NCBI RefSeq assembly: GCF_035083965.1
Contig: NC_089736.1
Span: forward strand, 2,926,001 to 2,990,000
Direction: 5' to 3'
DNA length: 64,000 bases
Origin: Branchiostoma lanceolatum
Taxonomy: Eukaryota > Chordata > Leptocardii > Amphioxiformes > Branchiostomatidae
How positions within the stretch are numbered: the stretch's first letter is position 1; every line of letters begins with the position of its first letter. A program made the translations under genes and the position numbers. Of the stretch, positions 45,146-56,000 are shown piece by piece. Under the pieces are notes generated by a model, which saw nothing but the letters and a program-made list of their open reading frames with translations, made no database searches and was not told the DNA's origin.

Positions 45146-48100
45146 TCAGTGGGGATCGAACCCGATGACGACAGTCTCGATGATGAAGATGATGAATTTG
45201 CTGTAGATCTCCTCGTACTTGTAGGTGAACCTGTCTTCCAGGCAGGCGCGCACAGACTCCAGAAACGGCCTCTCCATCTTCTGCGGAAACAAACAGGTTA
45301 TGACAACATCTCAGAACATGACGTCGGCGCCTGGATTTATGTTATTATGTCCAACAAGCTACTAGGGAGCCCAAAATCTAATAATTTCAACGTCTCGTGT
45401 CCCCCACAATATGTTATCAGTTGGACCAATCCTAGCTCATTAATTCAGCTTTCTTCACGGTCATGTTTTAGCGACCCCTGTCTCTCAGTCCACCAACTGC
45501 AGCATTGCGAACCGTCATTAAACCGCATCGTTGCCAGGATAGGATACACCAAGGACAAAGTAGGTCGTGCACAGCCTCCTTGTGTAGACTTAATCAAAAT
45601 GGCATCTGAAAGAAGACACACCAGGACTTGGAGCACTTTTGAATACCGATGGTGGGTAAAGAATTTTCAAAGTGAAGGAGCAATATCTGTGACAGTCACG
45701 GTCAACACACAGTTTGCAGGCACCATAGGTTTTCAAAAGTATTTTGAGCTCTGATGTGTCTCCTTTCAAATATCATTTTGGTGTGATTTACCCTAGTAGG
45801 CTCTACAATACCTGCTTGGTGTATCTTATCATTGCAACGGTGCGGTTGATCGCGGTTTCGCAATGCTGCAGTTGGTGGGCTGAGAGATAGGGGTCGCTAA
45901 AACATGACCGTGAAAAAAGCTGAATTAATGAGCTAGGATTGGTCCAACTGATAACATATTGTGGGGACATGTATTCCTTAAAACCCTTATATCAAACTCC
46001 TGATAGAATTGACGGATTTTGTCGATTCAAAGCCCTAAACGCAGAGAATGATATGGGCAATCAATAAAATGTATTACCTAAGGCCCCATAGGTAGCCCAA
46101 ATAAATGCCTGATTTTGGAAAGTAAACAATACATTTTTTTTACATAAAATTACCCCCCCCCCAAAAAAAACGGGCTTAAAAGACTCATAACTTCTTATGA
46201 ATGCGAAATATCGAACAAAAACAGACTTTCTTCTGAGTCCAGTGGTATCTGTTGCCTACAAACCGATTTTCACCAAAAATTATTGATGCTTCATATTTTG
46301 TCCCAAAAAGCGAGGTCCATTTTAATGACGTCATTTGGTCATGTGATTATAGTAAGGAAGCTGCTCCTGGAAGTTAGTTATCATAGCTTATAATAAACTT
46401 TGCAATTGGCTACTACAGATACAAAAGATCCATGATAGCACTCGTCCCTCTCGGTGGTACCAGAAACCTGTTCAGCCCATGGACTACTACTATTAATATT
46501 GCGTTGTATTCGTACTGAACGATGCTATACGACATTACTTAGCAACGATAACAACGGTGGTTAATAACGAAGACTAATGTGCGGAGAATAGCTGTGGATA
46601 ATCACGTGATAATAATGTTACATTAAAGCTTTGTGAAGGAAAAATTTAGTCGAAACTACCCTCATAATGATTTATTGAAGTTTCTCCTTTTCGATGCTTT
46701 TCTCCTCAAAATAAAACACTTGCGGTGAATGTTACATGTCCAAGATCTACTCCCGTTGTGGCAGTTATTCTATTTACGATTTTTCATAGTACAATGTAAC
46801 ACTGCAGTATTGTTTTGATCATGTACTGCAGTAATATTTCTGGTCACTGTAGGTCGCTTTTTGTCATCCGTCAAACCTACATATATCTGCCCCAGACCGT
46901 CACCGTTATGTATGACTATGACTATGATGCAAAATTCTCCTCCTAAATTGCCATTTAGTTACAGGCACTATATATCATTATTGCAAGGGAAACTCTGGGC
47001 AATCTACCCGTTTCTTTATGCCTGTCATGAACCGATTCTAGGCCTGAACTTTCAAAACCTAATCAGCCAGTGCAATCATCCGAGAAAACAGGAGTAATGA
47101 TAATCAAATAGGCCGTGTTATCGCTTATGAAACCGGGGAATATTACATCGTAATGTGAAAATCATGACAATAATCACCGTCATGATTCATTTGCTCCAAG
47201 AAATTAATCAATTTTGTCTGAGGTAGACGACCCATTACTGAAAGCGTTCCGAATAAGTCTCTACAAAACTCTATTGGTCGCAGGAATAATAGTAGAACTT
47301 TCGCGACCATTGGAGTAGTTTGCGATCTATTGAAACTGTATGGCCCGCCCGAATCAAACCCTTCAAAATTCACCGCGCGCACGCTAGTCAAACTCGGCGG
47401 GCGGGAAACGCTCTCAGTACCGAGGAGGTCTCGGGAAGGTCGCGATGGTTTCTTACCCGGCTATCGAAATAGATCTTAGAATGATTTCAGCTGCAATGAT
47501 CTTTGCAGACGTGCGGCTCTAAAAGGAGATTTTCAATCAGGAAAGCCTATCACTGATGAGATTGCGTTGTAGGATTGCCGGCCGATGAGAAATCGGGACT
47601 TGATGAGAAAAGTTATGCATTATGAAGCTCAAGGATGATTTGCTCATTACATTGCAGTCCTGAATAAAGTGCACGCTTGTAGTTGGAAGGTGACCTGGCG
47701 ACATAAGAATGATGGCAGTTCCATGTTCCATATCTATGGGTGAGTGTCCCTGCCTCTGGAGCTAAAAGTCGAGGATTCAAATCACAAAATTCAAAGAAAG
47801 ATCTCAACCTCTAAGACTTTTAGAATTTCGCAGAATGTTTCCTTTGCCCCTTCCCTCATGTTGACCCACTCATTGCCATCGATCGCAGACAAAGTAGTTA
47901 GGACAGGGACGATTTTGATTGATAATGTCAGCGTTGTGGCTATCAACACGAAAACCAGGTCAATTAGATGCCCAGACTGCCAGACGTCTGGCTGTGGTTA
48001 TTGTTGCCGCCGTAACGTTTTATAACATATCCCGACAGCACGGACATGAGGACTTGCTGGCGTCAGAGATCCAGGCTTAGAAAATTGGAGTCGTGCAAAA

Positions 48101-51100
48101 CGGCATAATGACTCGTGTTGCCCTGCTTTGAGTCGACCGGGCTTGTTATTCGTGTGCCCTTGTCTGGATTTAACCATAACTACATTGGCGCCAGACGAAG
48201 AATCGGGATGTCCTTCGTTTGAACTCGATGAACCTTTCATGTCCACGCACAAGAAAGACTTGTGAAAAATAAAAAAAATGCGTATCAAGGAAATACACAA
48301 TATATGGTTGGGAGTAGTTTTTGTCATGTTTTGTGCATTTTGTTGTCTTTTATATCATATTTTTCGTTCCCACAAGCTTCCCCGGGTTGGAAATGGGACC
48401 AAAGCAATACCCAGATATCTTCGGGATCCATCGGAGGATATCTGGGTAATGCTTCGGTCCCATTTCCAAGTCTGTCTGTGTTGGTTTGGCTGTTTGTTTG
48501 TTTGTTTCTTTTGGCCTCATACCCAGATATCTTCGGGATCCATGATCTTCATGTCGGCGTGCATCTGCCCGAGCCTCTTCAGCAGCGGGATGAGGTAGTC
48601 CAGGTCGTCCAGAGAGTCGATGGCGTGGTCCAGCGTGTCGAAAATACGCGTGGCGAGGTTCATGAGGTAGACGCTGTTGGTGACTTCCTCGTCTGTGAGG
48701 TGTCTCAGCTGGGGCCACTTCTGTTTTATCTCGGGGAAATCGCGGAGTAACCTGGACAAGGGATGGGAGAAAGAAGATGTGGAGAATAAGATTTGGAGAA
48801 GAGTTTTGCAGTAAGAAATTCATGATATTGCTGATGGCATCTTTGTGCGAGAGATGTCTGAACTGTATTCGGTGAACAATGTAAATGTGTTACTCAAGTA
48901 GCTGTGGAAGTTTTGCAACTTGTTGCCAGTTGCTTGTCATGAATAACTTTTGTATTGTATCTTATTACCTAGGTGTCTAACCTCCATCGACGTAAGGCCA
49001 AATCCCTGCCACCTGAGAGTAAAGATTTAATCCTAAATCAATTTTCACTTCGAAAGTAAATCTCACGATACGGTCAGTCACTCCATCAGCACCAGATTCC
49101 GCACCATCAGCGTTTATTAGGGTTAGTCGGGCAATTTAACACGGATTTTCCTAACCCTACGGGAAATGGTCCGATCCTATCATAGATTCCGGGAGATGTT
49201 CTGATCCTATTATCCCTGTAAAACAGCAGGAAATCGATCGAACGACGTTACATTTTCGACAGAAATACGGCCGGTTTTTCTCGATGATTGCGCGATTTTT
49301 AGGGATCGGCTAATCATGATGTTCGCAAGTAACCGATGAGTCCCGTCCGATGTATTCTCAAAGCAAAGGTTTCGGTCGGGGGCTAGTAGTGGTCGCGATT
49401 TTATTGTCCGACTCCCTCCACATTAAAATCAAGATCACTTCTAGACCCCGACCGAAACCTTTGCTTCGAGAATACGTTCGATAAAACAAGGTAAATTTCC
49501 AGGCAAAAAAAATGCGCTCGACTCTCTGGCGACTTTGAAATGTTTCGGCGACAATTCTGGCGGTCAACAATTCTGCCGAAAGTCGTTGGCAGTGTGGCGC
49601 TGGCTATAACAAGATTTACAGCTTCCCCCAGACCTTTGTCATTTTCAGGAGGTAGAAAACACAAACTGTGACGCACTCAGAATGTTTTTGGTTCGGGTGT
49701 TTGTGAAGAAAGAGAAATGCTCGACTAAACGGAAAAAACAAAGCGGCAAAATGTTTTGATGTACGCTTATGATAAATGAGATGCATCTTAAAGTTTATCT
49801 TGATGGAGACAGCCTCCTTTGATGTTTGCTTTTAAACGTTCATGCTTGCTTGATGGTGGGGAAAAGGGGTAATAGTCTAGAGCAACTTCAAACGTTGTTG
49901 TGAAGTCCTTTGAACGTACACCATGCTTCATGTCATGCGTGTCAGTACTAATGGCCATTTCTTACGAGAACACTTATAGTTTGTCAGCCCCTTCGTCACT
50001 TTCTTATCTTAAGCCTTTCATCTTTTAAGGGATTGACTTGAACTTTGACAAGGCTTTCTGCTTGGCCTAACACCTGTAGAAAGGCTGTGGTAAGCTTCTG
50101 AATTGCTTTTATCGCTGTGAATAATGTTATAAATGGCCTTGTACCACTGATGGATTATAGATAATCCTAGAGGTGTTAGAGAGACTAGGACGTCAGATTT
50201 TCTCGTTTTGCGTGTTCATCAGTTCTACCTACTGGGTAAAAAGATCTTGCAGATAATTTCTTTTTTCTGGTGTCTGTAGATAACTTTACTACGGAACTTA
50301 AAGAAGCAATGACATGATTCTTTTACGCTATATGGACATAAATTCCACAATTGTAATTTCTTTTTTTTTATTTGATGGCGTTTTCGTGTGTCCTTTCTGT
50401 CACAGTGGGCAATGTTTAGGGGTCGAGCCCCATCCAATGTAACGAGTCAAATAAATTCATCGATCAAGTCAACAGAGTAGATTTTCAGACAAAAACACGC
50501 TTGATTCTCTGGCGATTCAGTTTGCAATTAATTTGGCGACCTTCCTGTGATCCCCCATTTCTACCAAAGGTCGTTGATGACGTGACAAAGTCTTTAGAAC
50601 TCAATAGACCGAACATAATTACCTCTAGGTCCAATGCAACGGTAGATTTTCTGGCGAAAAACACTCTCGATTCTCTGTTGATTTTGAAATTCGGTGACCT
50701 TCTGGTGATCAACAATTTCTACCGAAGGTCGTCGACGGCGTGACGAAGTCTTTAAAACTCAATAGACCGAAGATGATTACCTTTGCCTTATAACACAACC
50801 AATGATTTACACCTAATGCGGGTGCCGACCTCCTATTTAGAAGATGGCAGTCTATTGATTTTCTGAAGTCTTGGGTAATTGGTAATCCCGTTCCTGTAAT
50901 TATTGCTCCAATACAACTCTGTAAAGAGAAAGGTAGCAGTGGTCCCTGGAACTAAAGGTCAGGGGTTCCAATCCCACACTTTCCTTCCGGTCTTTTCACA
51001 CCAATTTGCACGCTACTGATATAAATGTATCAAAGCGACAAGCCAAGTCAGGTCAAGCAATTTAAGTCAAAGCCTTTATTTCAAGTCGATAGTTCATAAC

Positions 51101-52996
51101 GTGTTTTACCCGGATAAGAATTCTCCAGTCTAGGTAACTTTCTTGTTGATGGTTTTCCTCAAAGTATTCTAGACAATACGCCGGCTAAGGTAATGAGACA
51201 CACAAATATTTCAGTCGGTCTATGTCCCTCATTATTTGGTTTTGTACGTATGTAAATTCACAGCTGATTGTACCGTACAATGGCCACACCATCCTGTCAC
51301 TCCCCCTTCTGTGAATCGTAGGCTATTTTTGGGGCTTGAATTAGAGGGTGCTGCCATCATAACCAGCATGTGCACTGTTGTATATGAAAAAATCCTGTCC
51401 AGCTACTAAATCTTTTTAAAAGAGATCGTCCTCAACGAAAGCCATCAAACATTTTTTTGCCCAAAGGATAATTGCAATTGCGTCTGCGTAAATGTATAGA
51501 CCCAGCATTGTGTTCAATTAGCGCAAATTAGGATTAATGTAAGCTAGAGAGATGGCGATTGAAATGAAAATGTTTGGCGGACGAGAGCCAGTGTTGATAC
51601 CAGGGCCACTAATCTTCTAACATTAGCAGAAGAAGAATTAGTGTATCTCACGAAAATGTCCGCAGGTAACCTTTTATGATACTAGTACTTCACAAGAAGG
51701 AATATCTGTAATCCGTTTTCTTCTCAAATCTCCTATGAAAGAGCCAAGCTCGCTCTCTGATGTTCTAACCCGGCGCCCCTTCCCCGTCAAGACGAATCCA
51801 CACAAACATACCAGACGAACTTTGCTGCCAAGAAGAAGAAGAAGAAAAAAGTGGATCTCACAAAAATATCCGCAGGTAACCTCTTGTGATACTTCACAAG
51901 AAGGAATATTTGTAATCCGTTTTCTTCTCAAATCTCCTATGAAAGAGCCAAGCTCGCTCTCTGATGTTCTAACCCGGCGCCTCTTCCCCGTCAAGACGAA
52001 TCCACACAAACATACCAGACGAACTTTGCTGCCAAAAAGAAGAAAAATAACTGGACCTCACAAAAATGTTCGCAGGTAACCTCTTGTGATACGTCAGGAA
52101 AATGAATATCTGCAATCCGTTTTCTTCCTAAATCTCCCATGAAAGAACCAAGCTCGCTCTCTGATGCCCTCACCCCGAACATCTTACTTATCGAGCTAGG
52201 CCCTGGTTGGTTACGCTGGTACGTTATTTGGGACGCACCAAACGAACTTTGGCTACCAGACAAAGCCGATAAACCGGCAGAAAACGTGTGAAGACTAGGG
52301 AAGAAGGGAGATGAAGAGGTAAACAAAGGCTGTACTGCTATTATTTCAGCATAAGAAGTGTGCCAGGCAACCCTGGGGATCGAATGTGCAAACCTTTGCG
52401 GGAATAAGCTCTCAGACGTATGACCACTGAATGTCTTGAACTCCCGAATATCTGAGGTGTGCATACCTCGAGGATCACCAATGTTGCATTAGTAAATGTC
52501 TTATCAGAGGTCTTATGGTAGCCAGGGCCTGATGACAGCCAGAAAATGCTTTTGTAAAGTTAGAAGTATATGTATCCGTCTATGATCTTTAAATGTATAA
52601 ATCCGCCTGCAGTGACATCAATGTAGAATAGCGGCGTTAAGGAATTGATTATTCCCAAAATTTGATTCAGAGTGGAGATACTTGGATACAACAGAGCCCC
52701 CTGTGATACATAGATATGTATATAGCATGTATGTGTGAACATTTTTCAGCACCAAGGACAGGTGCATGTTTTCGTGTGAATAGCGCGTTCAGCACCAAGG
52801 ACAGGTGCATGTGTTTGTGTGAATAGTGCGTTCAGCACCAAGGACAGGTGCATGTGTTTGTGTAAATAGTGCGTTCAGCACCAAGGACAGGTGCATGTGT
52901 TTGTGTAAATAGTGCGTTCAGCACCAAGGACAGGTGCATGTTTTCGTGTGAATAGTGGGCTCAGCACCATGGACAGGTGTATTTCTGTGTGTTTGG

Positions 52997-53036
<40 letters not shown>

Positions 53037-56000
53037 GTACGGTACATTCAGTACCATGGACAGGTGCATTTGTGTGTGAGAGATAATATGTGTGTGCTCT
53101 CATATCCTACTCCCCAAATATCACACGACGTTACAGCCGGTCACGTCCAACCACACTTGTTTACGAGCTTCTCCATCCATTTCAAGGACGGCGACATTTC
53201 AAAACCCACGTACCAGCGAGCTTACGGCAGCGTACTTACAACACCTCATAAGGTGATAAGTTACCTTAACTGTCACGACGCACAGCTCCGAGTAGAACTC
53301 AAGTACCGTTAACATGGCCTTGACAAGAGGAAATCCCGGAAACCTATTTGTTATGAGCTTTCTTTACGAGTCTTTCCGGGAATGTACGGTATGTAGTTCC
53401 AATCTGACTGTACTGATTTATAACACGAAAGCTATATCGGTATGGACGTTAAGCAGATACAACATTATTCTATCTAAAATGGCACGCAGACTATACAGTT
53501 CAGGCCTGTCAAACTCATATTTCGTATATAACCTCCAGTGACTTGGAACAGCTCTTATGAAACTACAGTTACGAGAGTTTGAAACCCGTTGGCCATAATG
53601 CAGTACTACTCTTACACGACGTGTTCAACTTGTTGATATGGGTGCTTGTAGATGGATGTCGAACTAAAGCCACTTCAACACAGGGTATAGCGCTGTGTAA
53701 GGGGCTCCCTTCATATTGGTTTGACGTCTAAAGAACGAGGTGTACATTAGGTGAGGGTTGTAGTAGTGGCAGTCCGCCATTTGTACGTACCATCTTGCGC
53801 CCATATCACTCAGACAGAATTTCATATCGATGAAGTAGACATCCTGCAATACAGACATGTGTATAGGCAAACGAGCACTACATGTAAGCTGGGCAGTGGA
53901 AGGCCCCAGAAAATTATTCAACCCTTGCAGTGGCCATATTAATTTCTTTAGTGAGAAGCCTTTTTCCTTATGAAACACACCCTCGTTAAACCAGGACCAC
54001 AATCGCTCCACGTTACATCACTCGCGGAAGGGGCCCTAATAAAAAGCACCGCCACATATGGTTATGATTGACGAGCCTTGCACATGAATAATTAATGAGC
54101 TGACCTTATTTGGTACAAACGGCAGTTGTAGCTCATGAATAATTAATGAGCTAGCCGTAACACGTAACCTGATTGGTTGAGAGCTTCCCAGCGTTCTTTG
54201 CGCGTTGGCTTCCGATGAGAGGAAGCAAACCCCTCTGATTGATTGGTGGCGACGTCGTCATAACCATATTTGGCGGGACTTTTTACCAGGGCCTCTTTCG
54301 CGAGGGATGTAACGTGGAGCGATTGGGGTCCTGGTTTAACGAGGGTGATGAAACATGCTTCTCTTCAGTCCAGCCTGTCCTGCAAAGTGCCAGGATCACG
54401 AAATTAACGACTCGGAAAGGATGGGACGGTCCGTGCGTTAAGTGACTAAAACACTTGTAAAACGTGCCGTTTCGTCTCATCGGGGAAGTCCGAACCCATT
54501 CTGCATGTATACCACTTTTACTACTACAGTGTTCTCATAGCCCGTAAAAGTCTACACAAACCCAAGAAACATCAAAGGCAAATCTCAGATGCTGATATTT
54601 TACGAAGTGTCCGATAGCTATATATCTGGTTTATTGAATGAACTCTCTTCACAGCCCAAAAGGTCCATGCCTTCGGAAGCCATTGGAGATGGTAAAATTA
54701 GTTTTCCGGTAGAAGATAATGACTTGCCAAAGGAGCTAGCCGCCAAAGATTCAATAATTACAGCGAGTGCCTGAACTGAGCCTTTTACTGGCCAGCTCTT
54801 GGCCATCATCAGGTATACTCTTGGCAAATTTCTGCTACTCTTTGGGGTCTGAGAGAAGACGTGCAATCAATTTTCAGTCTGTTGGTAAATTAGGTTTACG
54901 AGCGTTGCTGGCACACCTATGGACAACTTCGTTTTATGACGGAGAAAGTCTATTATCTTCGTGTGGCTTGAAAAGCCCATGAAGGCTTTCAATGGATCAA
55001 TAGGCGTGTGTCTGTTTTATAATAGCCCATACCAGGGCACTTTTATACTAGTGCCTTGTGTAGACCTTCTTGGTGGCTGGCGGTTTTCTAAATGCTTTCA
55101 TGGCTTAATTTTGCACTAGCGGCCAGTAGACAGAAGAGTTCTCTTGAGTTTTATTATTCACAACTTCTTACCCAAGGGCAAATTGCAACATAAAACAGTA
55201 TATAGAAGAAGAATACAGATAATTCAGGATAACAATGCTGACAAGTGGAACAAATGGCTATCCTAATGAGAACCGCTACAGAATACAATCTAAGCTTTAT
55301 GGGTTTGGTTATACATGTAGTACATCCTGTGACTCGTAGGTGTGTCACCATACTCTTGGCTTCTTCTGAATGTTGTTTGGATATCTCTTACACTTGAGAA
55401 TTTAGGTGCTAAACCTTTCCACTTGAGAGTCCTACAAAACGAACGAAAACTATATCCGTAATAGGCTGTGCCAAATAAACCAACTACAAAGTGCCCAGTC
55501 TACCAGAAGGCACTTTATGCAGCGAAAGCCCCAATAAATCTGGCTAGAATGATGCTACTGACAAACGTTTATGAGATGCAGACTGAGCTAGGAGCGAAAG
55601 GCACAGGCGCTTAATTCACAAACGCTAAAACAATACTATCACTTGGGACATTACGATAGATTACAGTACTTTACGGTACATTCTATTAACGTCACACTGC
55701 ACTACGGCGTCTACCGGAAGGAAATAAACGGCCTTAGATATCGCACCTAATCCACAGGATGAAATAGGCTCTTATATAACATATATCAGTAAAAGGACGT
55801 CCGCTGTGAGATATCGCCTGGGGATATCCGTATTATGCACACATTGAGTTTGACATATATGATCTTAAGGCTCGCAGGTATATAAAGATAGATAAATTTT
55901 CCTGGCAGCTTGCGCGTAGCCCTGCCAGATCGTATTGCGGTTTATTATACACCGGTCTCTTCAAGCCAGTAGCTACTTTCTAGAAGGGCGAAGGAAACAC

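Noticed and set aside
45149..45754. Plus-strand open frame of 201 codons
   Set aside because: It runs antisense through the globin last exon and then into a transposon remnant; the joined product is not plausible.
51674..52464. Frames of 111-157 codons on both strands
   Set aside because: They come from the tandem array of about 200-bp units and repeat with it.
52747..53004. Regular 43-bp repeats that might suggest a CRISPR array
   Set aside because: The units are contiguous with no unique spacers, and the context is an animal intron.
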